From an uncultured Bacilli bacterium (GTDB taxonomy: Bacteria; Bacillota_I; Bacilli_A; RF39; UBA660): a stretch of 64,000 bases of DNA. This document shows, piece by piece, positions 17,583-26,623 of the stretch. Each line of letters opens with the position of its first letter. The stretch's first letter is position 1. The stretch covers positions 1-64,000 of the forward strand of contig CAKPCU010000004.1 in assembly GCA_934148015.1 (NCBI GenBank), read 5' to 3'. Under the pieces are notes generated by a model. That model saw nothing but the letters and a program-made list of their open reading frames with translations, did not search any database and was not told the DNA's origin. Both the position numbers and the translations under genes were made by a program.

Positions 17583-18339
17583 AATAAATATATCACCTAT
17601 ACTTTATATAGTGGTATTTTTTTCTTTAATATGTGGATTATTTAGAGAGATAATTGTATTTATATTGACGATAGTTATTCATGAATTAGGTCATGTTTTT
17701 GTATCGTATTTGTTTGGGTGGAATATTAAGAAAATTTCTTTTAATGTTTATGGAGGCTTTATTTCATATGATGAGGTTATTGATAAACCATTTATAGAAG
17801 AGTTATTAATAGCATTGGCAGGTTTTCTATTTCAAACAATATTTTTAATTTCATCTGCTTTTTTATACAAATTTAATATTATAGATGATAATATATTGTT
17901 TTTAGTTAAAAAATATTTTTTATCACTTTTTTTATTTAACTTAATACCAATTATTCCTTTAGATGGTTCTAAGATTTTAAGTGTTTTATTGAACATATTT
18001 TTTTCATATAAAAAGTCTCTTAAAATATTAAATTATATTTCTTTAGTATCATTAATTATAATATCTATTTTGATTATATATTATCATTTTACAATAGAAA
18101 TTAGTTATATAATAATATTTTCATTTTTAGTGAAAAATATAGTAGAAGGTTTTTATGAAGAAAAATATCTTTTTGCAAAGTTTTTGTTTCAAAGATATTC
18201 ATTACCATCAAATTATTCAGAAAAAAATTATATTAATAATTATGATTTAGGAAAAATTAAAAGACAAAAAAATACTTATTTTTTAATTAATGGAAGATAC
18301 TTCAAAGAAGAAAATATTTTAAAGAAACTATTTGACTAA
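17563..18339 (+). CDS. spoIVFB: SpoIVFB-type M50 intramembrane metalloprotease
   Basis: 258 aa, several membrane helices. Zinc motif H40-E-L-G-H44 and third ligand D134 in the I-P-L-D-G motif, both inside helices, as in site-2 proteases. SpoIVFB cleaves the pro-sequence from sigma-K in the mother cell; a SigK with such a pro-sequence is encoded at 10386-11090. The tail after residue ~190 is short compared with the CBS domain of B. subtilis SpoIVFB (288 aa), so ATP sensing may be reduced or absent. Overlaps spoIVFA by 20 bases. Confidence 0.88.
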   Translation: MKKCLSKINISPILYIVVFFSLICGLFREIIVFILTIVIHELGHVFVSYLFGWNIKKISFNVYGGFISYDEVIDKPFIEELLIALAGFLFQTIFLISSAFLYKFNIIDDNILFLVKKYFLSLFLFNLIPIIPLDGSKILSVLLNIFFSYKKSLKILNYISLVSLIIISILIIYYHFTIEISYIIIFSFLVKNIVEGFYEEKYLFAKFLFQRYSLPSNYSEKNYINNYDLGKIKRQKNTYFLINGRYFKEENILKKLFD

Positions 18340-18468
18340 AATATGATTATATGATAAACTATTAACGTTTGAATGAACTTCTTGTTCTTCAACCACACAG
18401 AAAAGGTTTAAAACATTTATATGTACCTTAATGGTGAGTCTAAGATTTTAAAAAAGGAGGAATAAAAG
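18340..18468 (+). promoter_or_regulatory. rplU leader region (possible L21 leader)
   Basis: 129 non-coding bases before rplU containing complementary segments (GAACTTCTTGTTC; AAAGGTTTAAAAC ... GTACCTTAATGGTGAG). Firmicutes rplU genes often carry an autoregulatory L21 leader RNA here. I see structure potential but cannot confirm the family by eye. GGAGGA sits 8 bases before the ATG. Confidence 0.4.
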
Positions 18469-18768
18469 ATGAAAGCAGTTATAGAAACTGGTGGTAAACA
18501 ATACCGTGTTAGTGAAGGTTCTGTAATTTATGTTGAAAAATTAGATTGCGAAGCTGGAAAAACTTATACTTTTGATAAAGTTGTAATGGCTGATAATAAA
18601 GTTGGAACTCCATATATAAATGGTGCAACTGTTGAAGCTAAAGTTTTAAAACAAGGTAAAAATAAGAAGATAATAATCTTTAAATATTTACCTAAGAAAA
18701 GTTCTCATAAGAAACAAGGACATCGTCAACCATATACTAAGCTTGAAATTACTAAAATTAATGCTTAA
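18469..18768 (+). CDS. rplU: 50S ribosomal protein L21
   Basis: 99 aa, start AAAAGGAGGAATAAAAGATG. N-terminal MKAVIETGGKQYRV and C-terminal KKSSHKKQGHRQPYTKLEI are diagnostic. Binds 23S rRNA. First gene of the conserved rplU-prp-rpmA trio. Confidence 0.98.
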   Translation: MKAVIETGGKQYRVSEGSVIYVEKLDCEAGKTYTFDKVVMADNKVGTPYINGATVEAKVLKQGKNKKIIIFKYLPKKSSHKKQGHRQPYTKLEITKINA

Positions 18769-18778
18769 TTGGTGATGT

Positions 18779-19081
18779 ATGATAAAAATAAAAATAAATT
18801 ATGATGATAATTTTATTAAAAGCTTTTCTATTAAAGGACATGCTAATTATGATACTATAGGAAAAGATATAGTATGTGCTTCAGTAAGTTCTATTGCTAT
18901 TTCTAGTATTAATTTAGCTTTAAGGTTTGATAAAGATTCACTTAAAGTAGTAGAAAAAGAAGGATTACTTGATGTAGAAGTTTTAAAAAAAGATAAGATT
19001 ATCAATGAAATATTTCTAAACATGGAAGATATGTTTAAGGAATTATCTCTGGATTATACAAAATACGTTAAAATTATATAG
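18779..19081 (+). CDS. prp: Ribosomal-processing cysteine protease Prp
   Basis: 100 aa. Prp (YsxB) removes the N-terminal extension of L27 before it enters the ribosome. The catalytic pair is visible: H21 in KGHANYD and C33 in KDIVCASVS. Always found between rplU and rpmA, as here. Both L27 (19096) and L32 (63336) in this window begin with its recognition-type sequence. Start ATG 18779 with GGTGAT upstream. Confidence 0.95.
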   Translation: MIKIKINYDDNFIKSFSIKGHANYDTIGKDIVCASVSSIAISSINLALRFDKDSLKVVEKEGLLDVEVLKKDKIINEIFLNMEDMFKELSLDYTKYVKII

Positions 19082-19095
19082 AGGAGGTGCTTTTA

Positions 19096-19377
19096 ATGTT
19101 AAAGTTAAACATCCAATTATTTGCACACGTTAAGGCGCAAGGTTCAACTCATAACGGACGTGATAGTGAAGGTAGAAGATTAGGTGCTAAAGCTGCTGAT
19201 GGAGAATTAATAAGTGCTGGATCTATTATCTATCGTCAAAGAGGAACTAAGATTTATCCTGGAACAAACGTTGGTATGGGTAAGGATCACACATTATTCG
19301 CTAAAATTACTGGGTATGTTAAATTTGAACGCCTAGGAAGAGATAAAAAGCAAGTTAGTGTATATGAAGCTAAATAA
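19096..19377 (+). CDS. rpmA: 50S ribosomal protein L27 with cleavable leader
   Basis: 93 aa from ATG 19096 (GAGGAGG upstream; a GTG at 19087 lies within that site). Begins MLKLNIQLFA; in Firmicutes the extension is cut by Prp between F9 and A10, giving mature AHVKAQGSTHNGRDS, whose flexible N-terminus reaches the peptidyl transferase centre. The rest is a standard L27. Uncleaved L27 is not functional in S. aureus, so Prp should be essential here. Confidence 0.98.
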   Translation: MLKLNIQLFAHVKAQGSTHNGRDSEGRRLGAKAADGELISAGSIIYRQRGTKIYPGTNVGMGKDHTLFAKITGYVKFERLGRDKKQVSVYEAK

Positions 19378-19403
19378 TATCATCTTATGATGGTATTTTT
19401 TTT
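19376..19403 (+). terminator. Terminator of the rplU-prp-rpmA operon
   Basis: Stem AATATCATC / GATGGTATT (one G-U), loop TTAT, T run. Confidence 0.7.
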
Positions 19404-19462
19404 AAATTAATATATTTTATTATTTTATTTTATATGGTAAAATTAGTTAGAGGTGATTTATT

Positions 19463-20101
19463 ATGCGTTATAATATTGTAAAAGATGCAGATGAGATTTT
19501 AAAAAATAGTACATATTTAGTAAAAAATCCTAGTGAATATAAAAATAAATGGAATACTTTATTTGCTAACAATAATCCTATTAATTTGGAACTTGGTATG
19601 GGACGTGGTAGTTTTATTATAGAAATGGCTAAGAAAAATCCTAAAATTAATTATATAGGATTAGAACTAGATAAAAATCAAACAGCTTATGCTATTAAAA
19701 CGATAGGCAGTCAAAAGATTAATAATTTAAAAATAATTTGTGCAAGTGCAGATGATATAGTAAACTTTTTTGGAAAGGAAATAAATACTATTTATTTAAC
19801 ATTTTCAGAACCATGGCCAAAAAGACATGATGCAAATAAAAGATTTACTCATGTTAATTATTTAAAATTATATGATAGAATTTTTAAGAAAAATAAACAC
19901 ATAATATTAAAAACTGATAATAAAATATTATTTGCTTCAGCTCTAGAAAGTTTAAGTGATTACTGGTACATATTTGATAAGGTGAGTTTAGATTTACATA
20001 ATGATGAAAGAAAAATAGATAATGTTATGACTGATTTTGAAAAGCAATATTTTAAAGAAAGAAGACCTATATATTATCTAGAAGCTTCTTTTAAGAGTTA
20101 A
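19463..20101 (+). CDS. trmB: tRNA (guanine-N7-)-methyltransferase
   Basis: 212 aa. SAM-dependent, makes m7G46 in tRNA. Motifs: ELGMGRGSFIIEMA (SAM site), IGLELDKNQ, SEPWPKRHDANKRF (family signature), LKTDNK, YFKERRPIYYLEA. It sits between rpmA and obg, the place of spo0B in B. subtilis; no Spo0B is seen. AGGTGATTTATT precedes the ATG. Confidence 0.94.
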   Translation: MRYNIVKDADEILKNSTYLVKNPSEYKNKWNTLFANNNPINLELGMGRGSFIIEMAKKNPKINYIGLELDKNQTAYAIKTIGSQKINNLKIICASADDIVNFFGKEINTIYLTFSEPWPKRHDANKRFTHVNYLKLYDRIFKKNKHIILKTDNKILFASALESLSDYWYIFDKVSLDLHNDERKIDNVMTDFEKQYFKERRPIYYLEASFKS

Positions 20102-20126
20102 TTATTTTTGTTTAGGGGTGATTTAT

Positions 20127-21395
20127 ATGTTTGTAGATGAGGTTATAATAAAGGTTAAAGCTGGAAACGGTGGTGATGGTTGTACTGCTTTTAGAAGAGA
20201 AAAATACATTCCAGATGGAGGACCGTTTGGTGGTAATGGTGGCAGGGGTGCTAACATTATATTTAAGACAGATTTAGGACTTAGAACACTTCTTGATTTA
20301 AGATATCAAAAGTTAATTAAAGCACCTAAGGGTGCTAATGGGTCTGGTAAAAATAAAAATGGGCGTGGTGCAGAAGATGTTGTTATTAAAGTACCTATTG
20401 GAACTACTGTTAAGGATTTAGATACTGGACTAATAATTGCTGATTTAACACGAGAAGGTGATAGCTGCATAGTGGCTAGTGGTGGTAGAGGTGGTCGTGG
20501 TAACACTGCTTTTGCAACAGCAACTAATCCAGCTCCAAACTTTTCAGAACATGGTGAACCAGGAGAAGAAAAAACACTAAAAGTTGAACTTAGATTACTT
20601 GCAGACGTAGGTTTTGTTGGAATGCCATCTGTTGGTAAATCAACGCTTATTTCAAAAATATCAGCTTCTAAGCCTAAAATAGCAGAGTATCATTTTACTA
20701 CGCTTGTGCCTAATTTAGGAGTTGTAAAAACAATTGATGGAAGAAGTTTTGTTGCAGCAGATTTGCCTGGTTTAATAAAGGGTGCATCACTTGGTGAAGG
20801 ACTTGGAGATAGGTTTTTAAAACATATAGAAAGAACTCGCGTTATAGCACATATCATAGATATGTCAGGATGTGAAGGAAGAGATCCATTAGATGATTAT
20901 GAGGTAATTAATAAAGAACTTAAAGATTTTAATGAAAAAATTATTTTAAAGCCACAGATTATAATAGCAAATAAGATGGATTTAGATGGTGCTTTAGAAA
21001 ATTTAGAAAGATTTAAAGCTAAATATAAATTACCAGTTTATGAGATTAGTGCTCTAACGGGTGAAGGTATTGATAAAGTATTAGTTAAGATAGCTGATGA
21101 ATTAGATAAAATAAAAGAAGAACCATTATTTGATGAAGATTCATTTGAATCACATGTATTATACAAATTTAAAAAAGAGCAACCATTTACAATTACAAGA
21201 GATAATGATATCTATGTAATAAAAGGAAAAGAAATAGAAAAGTTATTCCGTATGACTAAGTTTACTGATGAAGGAGCTCTTCGTTTTGCAAGAAAACTTC
21301 GTGCCATGGGAATTGATGATAAGCTTTTAGAAATGGGAGCTAAGTATGGTGATAAGGTTCAGATAATGGACTTAATATTTGAATTTAAAGAGTAA
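20127..21395 (+). CDS. obg: Obg/CgtA GTPase
   Basis: 422 aa. Ribosome-associated GTPase for 50S assembly and stress. The Gly-rich Obg domain (GNGGDG, GGPFGGNGGRG) is followed by the G domain (GMPSVGKST at 165-173, DLPGL, NKMD) and a C-terminal OCT domain (about 345-422). Start ATG 20127: the in-frame GTG at 20118 is part of the ribosome binding site GGGGTGA. Confidence 0.97.
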   Translation: MFVDEVIIKVKAGNGGDGCTAFRREKYIPDGGPFGGNGGRGANIIFKTDLGLRTLLDLRYQKLIKAPKGANGSGKNKNGRGAEDVVIKVPIGTTVKDLDTGLIIADLTREGDSCIVASGGRGGRGNTAFATATNPAPNFSEHGEPGEEKTLKVELRLLADVGFVGMPSVGKSTLISKISASKPKIAEYHFTTLVPNLGVVKTIDGRSFVAADLPGLIKGASLGEGLGDRFLKHIERTRVIAHIIDMSGCEGRDPLDDYEVINKELKDFNEKIILKPQIIIANKMDLDGALENLERFKAKYKLPVYEISALTGEGIDKVLVKIADELDKIKEEPLFDEDSFESHVLYKFKKEQPFTITRDNDIYVIKGKEIEKLFRMTKFTDEGALRFARKLRAMGIDDKLLEMGAKYGDKVQIMDLIFEFKE

Positions 21396-21415
21396 TAAAA
21401 AAGGTAAGTGATTGT

Positions 21416-21727
21416 ATGTATTGCATGATAGAAACTGCTTTTGATAATATTGATGAAGCTAAACAGGTGGTATCTAAGTTATTAGATAAAAAATTAGTTG
21501 CTAGTTGTCAAGTAATTGAAAGTAATAGTAAATGGAATTGGAAGTTTAAGCTAGAAGAAAGTAAAGAGTTCTTAGTTCTTATGAAAACAAAGAAATCTTT
21601 GCAAGAAAAAATTTATAATGTAATAAGAGAAATTCATAGCTATGATTGTTTTGAATTTGCTGTATTTGATTTAACTAGTTGTAATAAGGAGTATTTAAAT
21701 TGGATTGAGGAAGAAACTAATGAGTAA
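21416..21727 (+). CDS. cutA: CutA-family divalent cation tolerance protein
   Basis: 103 aa, cytoplasmic, trimer-forming ferredoxin-like fold. Family pattern: KLLDKKLVASCQVI, WNWKFKLEESKEFLVLMKT, IREIHSYDCFE, YLNWIEEET. Function in metal tolerance is weakly established. It follows obg closely and is probably co-transcribed. Confidence 0.88.
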   Translation: MYCMIETAFDNIDEAKQVVSKLLDKKLVASCQVIESNSKWNWKFKLEESKEFLVLMKTKKSLQEKIYNVIREIHSYDCFEFAVFDLTSCNKEYLNWIEEETNE

Positions 21728-21876
21728 TCAATTATTCATCATCTATGTTCTAAGAAAATTATAAAAAACTTAATAAATTTAGAAAGTGATAAGTTTTGAA
21801 AAACATAATTTATAGATTAGCAATCATGATTTTTTAAATAATATATGTTGCTTACTAAACTCTTGTTATGTTAGTA

Positions 21877-21905
21877 TTGATAAAATATATTTGGAGCATT
21901 ATATT
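21877..21905 (+). promoter_or_regulatory. Promoter of the histidine phosphatase gene
   Basis: TTGATA, 17-bp spacer, TATATT. The rest of the 219-base gap 21728-21946 shows no gene and no clear structure. Confidence 0.5.
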
Positions 21906-21946
21906 GCTATTTAAGTGGATATAATGAATAAAAAGAAGGTGGAAAA

Positions 21947-22486
21947 ATGATTTTGTATGTGGTAAGACATGGTCAAACAAATATTAATTTAGAAGATAAA
22001 ATTAATTCCTTAAATGATGATGATTTAAATCAAACTGGAGTAAAACAAGCTATAGAACTTAGAAATTATTTTGCAAAAATAGATTATGATTTAATCATTT
22101 CTTCACCACTTACAAGAACTTCTCATACTTCAAAATTACTGAATATAAAAAATAGAAATATTATATATGATAAAAGATTATTAGAAAGAGATGCTGGAAT
22201 TTTTACTAAAAAAGAAATTAAATTATTAGATAAAAATGACTGGTGGAATGTATATCCTTTAAACAATTATAAAAATGCAGAACCGGTTAAAAATGTGATA
22301 AAAAGAGTATATTTATTTTTAGATGAAATAAAAGAAAAATATAGTGATAAAAGCATAATTTTAGTAACTCATGGGGGAATTAGTAAGGTAATTAGTTGTT
22401 ATTTTTATGGTATACCATCTGATGGTAATTTGGAATGTTATAGTTTAAATAATTGTGAAATTAAAAAATTTGAACTAATTAAATAA
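21947..22486 (+). CDS. Histidine phosphatase family protein
   Basis: 179 aa. Phosphoglycerate-mutase-like fold: RHG motif VVRHGQTNIN near the start, SSPLTRTSHTS, LLERDAG and second catalytic His in LVTHGGISKVI. Such enzymes dephosphorylate small metabolites; the substrate is not predictable. AAGAAGGTGG precedes the ATG. Confidence 0.88.
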   Translation: MILYVVRHGQTNINLEDKINSLNDDDLNQTGVKQAIELRNYFAKIDYDLIISSPLTRTSHTSKLLNIKNRNIIYDKRLLERDAGIFTKKEIKLLDKNDWWNVYPLNNYKNAEPVKNVIKRVYLFLDEIKEKYSDKSIILVTHGGISKVISCYFYGIPSDGNLECYSLNNCEIKKFELIK

Positions 22487-22518
22487 TACTAGAAATTTTA
22501 GTAATTTCTAGTATTTTT
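22485..22518. terminator. Bidirectional terminator between phosphatase and yigZ
   Basis: 13-bp perfect stem AATACTAGAAATT / AATTTCTAGTATT with loop TTAGT, T runs both ways. Confidence 0.85.
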
Positions 22519-23086
22519 ATAATAATTGTTTTATTTCTTTTTTAAGTATTAAACCATCTATTTCTTCTGGGTAGTTATCATCATTTATAATGAATTCATA
22601 AATTACATTATTATCAAATTCTTTATACGTTATATTATAGTCTTTTAAAATATAATTAATTTTATTTAGATTATTATAAATAAACTCTATTTTAACTTTG
22701 TATTCCTTTTTAATAATAGTTAAGTTATCATCACTAATTACTAAACTAGCACTGTTTGAGTATGCTCTTAAAAGTCCCCCAGCACCAAGTTTTATACCAC
22801 CAAAATATCTTACAACAACTATTAATATATTATCTAATTTCTTATTTTCTATTATGTTTAAAATTGGCATACCAGCAGTACCTTTAGGTTCATTATCATC
22901 ATTAAATCTTTTAATATTTCCTATTTTATATGCATAACATATGTGCGTTGCATCTTTGTATTCTTTTTTTAATTTATCTAATACTTCATTAGCCATTTGA
23001 ACATTACTTATATAGATTGCAAAAGATATGAACTTTGATTTATTAATTATTAATTCATCTTTTACATTGTTAATTATTTTATACAA
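22517..23086 (-). CDS. yigZ: YigZ/IMPACT (UPF0029) family protein
   Basis: 189 aa. N-terminal UPF0029 domain signatures: KSKFISFAIYI, DATHICYAYKIG, DDNEPKGTAGMPIL, VVVRYFGGIKLGAGGLLRAY. The C-terminal DUF1949-type half is variable. Biochemical role unclear. A TTG start (23086) is supported by AAGGTG 7 bases upstream; the nearby ATG is out of frame and hits a stop at once. Confidence 0.92.
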   Translation of the reverse strand: MYKIINNVKDELIINKSKFISFAIYISNVQMANEVLDKLKKEYKDATHICYAYKIGNIKRFNDDNEPKGTAGMPILNIIENKKLDNILIVVVRYFGGIKLGAGGLLRAYSNSASLVISDDNLTIIKKEYKVKIEFIYNNLNKINYILKDYNITYKEFDNNVIYEFIINDDNYPEEIDGLILKKEIKQLL

Positions 23087-23194
23087 ATTTCATCACCTTA
23101 CATACATTATAAAATATAAAATTATTACAATCAAGTTAAAAAAGTATTAAGAAAAATTGCTACTTATATGATATACTTATTATTGGTGGTTAAT

Positions 23195-24988
23195 ATGAAA
23201 AGAGAAAACATAAGAAATTTTAGTATTATTGCACATATAGATCATGGTAAGAGTACTTTAGCTGATAGAATTTTAGAAAGAACTAATGCTGTTACTAAAA
23301 GAGAGTTAAAAGATCAACTTCTTGATTCTATGGATTTAGAAAGAGAAAGAGGAATAACAATTAAACTTAATGAAGCATCTTTAACTTATCATTATAATAA
23401 TGAAGATTATATGCTTAATTTAATAGATACTCCAGGTCATGTAGACTTTTCATATGAAGTATCTAGATCGCTTGCAGCATGTGAAGGAGCTATATTAGTA
23501 GTTGATGCTGCTCAAGGAATAGAAGCTCAGACATTAGCAAATTTATATTTAGCAATGGAGAATAATTTAACTATAATACCAGTTATTAATAAGATTGATT
23601 TACCTAATGCAGATATAGAAAAGGTAAAAAATGAAATAATAGAAACATTTGGATTTAATGAAGATGATATAATTCTTACATCTGCTAAAACTGGTGTTGG
23701 TATAGATGAATTATTAAAGGCAATAGTAGAAAAAATTCCTTGTCCTAAAAAAAGTGATACAAATAAATTACAAGCTTTAATATTTGATAGTTTATATGAA
23801 TCTTATAGGGGCGCAATTATATTTATAAGAGTAGTTAGTGGTAGTGTACGTGTTGGAGATACTATTAAGATGATTACAACAGGTACTTGTTATGAAGTAG
23901 TAGAGCTTGGTGTTCATAATCCATATGAGGTTAAAAAGGATATATTAAAAGAAGGAGAGGTGGGATATTTATGTGCATCTATTAAAAGTGTTAGTGATGT
24001 GCGTGTTGGAGATACTATTACTCTAAAAAATGACGAAGCACCTCTTCTTATGGGATATAAACCAATGAAGCCTATGGTTTTTTGTGGGTTATATCCTACT
24101 GAAACTAATAAATATGATGAACTTAAGGATGCACTTGAAAAATTAAAATTAAATGATGCATCACTTACGTTTGAACCAGAGGTATCAGTTGCACTAGGAT
24201 TTGGTTTTAGATGTGGTTTTTTAGGAATGCTTCATATGGATGTTACAGAAGAACGAATAGAGCGTGAATTTAATATTCCTATAATAGCTACTAGTCCATC
24301 AGTTGTATATGAAGCTAAACTAACTTCTGGTGATACAGTTATGATTGATAATCCAAACGAAATGCCAGATAGAACTAAAATATCTTCTATTAGTGAACCT
24401 TATATTAAGACTAATATATTTGTTCCAACTGAATATATAGGTAGTGTTATGGAACTATGTCAGAATAAAAGAGGTAACTATATTAATATGGATTATATTA
24501 ATAAAACTAGGGTAAATATTCACTATGAAATGCCATTATCTGAGGTAGTATATGACTTTTTTGATAAATTAAAATCTTATACTAAAGGGTATGCTTCTTT
24601 TGATTATGAAGTAATTGGATATAAAGAAAGTAACTTAGTTAAGATGGATATATTAATTAATAAGGAAGTAGTTGATGCTTTATCTGTTATAGTACATAAA
24701 GATTTTGCTTATCAAAGAGGTAAATTAATAGTAGATAATTTAAAGAAATTAATACCAAGACAGTTATTTGAAGTACCAATACAAGCTGTAATAGGTACTA
24801 AAGCTATAGCAAGAAGTGATATTAGTGCATTAAAAAAGAATGTACTAGCAAAATGTTATGGTGGTGATATTACTCGTAAAAGAAAGCTTTTAGATAAACA
24901 AAAAGAAGGTAAAAAAAGAATGAAAAGAGTAGGTAACGTTGAGATACCTCAAGAAGCATTTTTATCAATTTTAAAAGTTGATGAATAA
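23195..24988 (+). CDS. lepA: Elongation factor 4 (LepA)
   Basis: 597 aa. Ribosomal GTPase that back-translocates or helps 30S biogenesis. G1 AHIDHGKST (13-21), G3 DTPGHVDF, G4 NKIDLP, EF-G-like domains and the LepA-specific C-terminus ending ...QEAFLSILKVDE. ATG 23195 after GGTGG; an upstream in-frame start adds a non-family hydrophobic stretch. First gene of the lepA-hemW unit preceding the heat-shock cluster, as in B. subtilis. Confidence 0.97.
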   Translation: MKRENIRNFSIIAHIDHGKSTLADRILERTNAVTKRELKDQLLDSMDLERERGITIKLNEASLTYHYNNEDYMLNLIDTPGHVDFSYEVSRSLAACEGAILVVDAAQGIEAQTLANLYLAMENNLTIIPVINKIDLPNADIEKVKNEIIETFGFNEDDIILTSAKTGVGIDELLKAIVEKIPCPKKSDTNKLQALIFDSLYESYRGAIIFIRVVSGSVRVGDTIKMITTGTCYEVVELGVHNPYEVKKDILKEGEVGYLCASIKSVSDVRVGDTITLKNDEAPLLMGYKPMKPMVFCGLYPTETNKYDELKDALEKLKLNDASLTFEPEVSVALGFGFRCGFLGMLHMDVTEERIEREFNIPIIATSPSVVYEAKLTSGDTVMIDNPNEMPDRTKISSISEPYIKTNIFVPTEYIGSVMELCQNKRGNYINMDYINKTRVNIHYEMPLSEVVYDFFDKLKSYTKGYASFDYEVIGYKESNLVKMDILINKEVVDALSVIVHKDFAYQRGKLIVDNLKKLIPRQLFEVPIQAVIGTKAIARSDISALKKNVLAKCYGGDITRKRKLLDKQKEGKKRMKRVGNVEIPQEAFLSILKVDE

Positions 24989-25028
24989 TTATTTATAAAA
25001 TAATAATATTAAAAGGCAGGTTTATATT

Positions 25029-26114
25029 ATGATAGAAAGTATTTATTTTCATATACCTTTTTGTAAAAAAATATGTTCATATTGTGACTTTTGCAAAAAT
25101 TATTATAAAGAAGATATTGTAAGTAAATATTTAATTGCATTAAAAAATGAGTTTTTAAATAATTATAAAAATGAAAAAATAAAGACAGTATATATAGGTG
25201 GTGGAACTCCTAGCTGTCTTAGTTATGATAATTTAAATTGCTTATTTTCTATTACTAATAAGATAAATTTAAGTGATAGATACGAGTTTACTTTTGAGTG
25301 TAACTATGATGATATAACAGAGGAATTACTTAAAATATTAAAAGAAAATAAAGTAAATAGAATAAGTATTGGAATAGAAAGTTTTAATAAAAAATTTGAA
25401 GATATACTAGGTAGAAAAATAGATAAAGAAGAAATGATAAAAAGTATTAATTTATGTAAGAAATACTTCGATAATATAAATATAGATTTAATGTATGCTC
25501 TATATGGTCAAACAATGGAAGATATAGTTTCTGATTTAAATATTATTAGTAATTTAGATATTAAACATGTTAGTATATATGCACTTATTATAGAAGATAA
25601 TACTATGCTTAAGATAAAAAATATAAAAGAAGTGGATAGCCAGATGCAAAGTGCTATGTATGATTTAATAAGAAATACGTTAGAAAAAAATGGGTTTACT
25701 CAGTATGAAATAAGTAATTTTGCTCTTAAAGGATTTGAGTCTAAACATAATTTAACTTATTGGAATAACAATAATTATTATGGTTTTGGATCTGGTGCAT
25801 CTGGTTTTATTAATAATATTAGATATGATAATACTAAAAGTATATTTAAATATATAGATGGAATAACAAAAACATATACTGAAAAATTAGATAAAAATAT
25901 GTTAATTAACGATGAAGTTATGCTTAATCTTAGAAAAACTACTGGAATAAATAAAAAGAATTTTTTAAATAAGTATGGTAAAAAGATAAATGATTTATAT
26001 AATTTAAATGAACTAATTAAAGATGGATATTTAAAAGAGTCTAAAGAAAATATATATATTCCTAAAAAATATTTATTTGTATCTAATGAAATTATATTAA
26101 AAGTTCTTGAATAA
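25029..26114 (+). CDS. hemW: HemW-like radical SAM protein
   Basis: 361 aa. Radical SAM cluster motif C12-x3-C16-x2-C19 with following D-F-C22, GGGTPS, SIGIESF, DLMYALYGQT and the C-terminal HemN/HemW region (GLNI-type replaced by LRKTTGIN). The CxxxCxxCxxC form fits HemW, a heme chaperone-like protein, rather than coproporphyrinogen oxidase. No heme genes are seen in the window. Confidence 0.88.
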   Translation: MIESIYFHIPFCKKICSYCDFCKNYYKEDIVSKYLIALKNEFLNNYKNEKIKTVYIGGGTPSCLSYDNLNCLFSITNKINLSDRYEFTFECNYDDITEELLKILKENKVNRISIGIESFNKKFEDILGRKIDKEEMIKSINLCKKYFDNINIDLMYALYGQTMEDIVSDLNIISNLDIKHVSIYALIIEDNTMLKIKNIKEVDSQMQSAMYDLIRNTLEKNGFTQYEISNFALKGFESKHNLTYWNNNNYYGFGSGASGFINNIRYDNTKSIFKYIDGITKTYTEKLDKNMLINDEVMLNLRKTTGINKKNFLNKYGKKINDLYNLNELIKDGYLKESKENIYIPKKYLFVSNEIILKVLE

Positions 26115-26159
26115 AGTTTTAAAGTAATGTATACTAATAGTATAGTAGGAGGACTTATC

Positions 26160-26504
26160 ATGGAAAATAAAGATGAAGTATTAGATGAAATGAATGATGT
26201 TAGTGAAATAAGTGATATAAAGCCTAGCGTTGATTTAACAAGTGAAGATAGTATGCCAGCAGATGATAAAAATTCTAAAGTGGATGATGATACACTTATT
26301 ATGGAAGATGTTAAAACTGATAATAATGATGCTAATGAAGCTTTAAAACTTGATTTAAATATTGATAATGTTCCAACAGAACCTGTTAAAACTAAAAGTA
26401 AAGCTCCTATAATAATTATATTATCTTTCTTACTTTTTCTTGATATTGTAGCTTTAGTTATATATATAATAGGTGTAGATAAAGTAATTCAATTCCTAAT
26501 GTAG
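26160..26504 (+). CDS. Small acidic protein with C-terminal membrane anchor
   Basis: 114 aa from ATG 26160 (GTAGGAGGA upstream). Residues 1-78 are highly acidic and low-complexity, followed by a basic KTKSK and one membrane helix (83-105). Tail-anchored topology with the acidic part in the cytoplasm is likely. No family recognised. It lies between hemW and hrcA and is closed by a strong terminator, so not part of the heat-shock operon. Confidence 0.7.
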   Translation: MENKDEVLDEMNDVSEISDIKPSVDLTSEDSMPADDKNSKVDDDTLIMEDVKTDNNDANEALKLDLNIDNVPTEPVKTKSKAPIIIILSFLLFLDIVALVIYIIGVDKVIQFLM

Positions 26505-26525
26505 AATAATTTCTACATTTTTTCT
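26498..26525 (+). terminator. Terminator before hrcA
   Basis: 9-bp stem AATGTAGAA / TTCTACATT, loop TAAT, T run; overlaps the stop of the preceding gene. Confidence 0.8.
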
Positions 26526-26548
26526 TTTTAATAAATTTTAATTATTTT

Positions 26549-26575
26549 TTAGCACTCATGTATTGACATTGCTAA
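26549..26575 (+). promoter_or_regulatory. CIRCE operator (imperfect)
   Basis: TTAGCACTC - 9 bases - CATTGCTAA, versus consensus TTAGCACTC-N9-GAGTGCTAA. The left arm is perfect, the right arm has two changes. Binding site for HrcA, encoded just downstream; it overlaps the -35 of the hrcA promoter. Confidence 0.9.
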
Positions 26576-26591
26576 AATTGAATACTATAAT
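26563..26591 (+). promoter_or_regulatory. hrcA operon promoter
   Basis: Perfect TTGACA, 17-bp spacer, perfect TATAAT. The -35 lies in the CIRCE spacer and right arm, so HrcA binding blocks polymerase. Confidence 0.85.
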
Positions 26592-26623
26592 AGTAGTGTA
26601 CTAATAAGAAAGAAGGTGAATGT

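Noticed and set aside
21728..21946. Riboswitch or small gene in the gap before the phosphatase
   Set aside because: No conserved leader motif, no terminator-antiterminator pair and no open frame with a ribosome binding site; only a promoter is supported.
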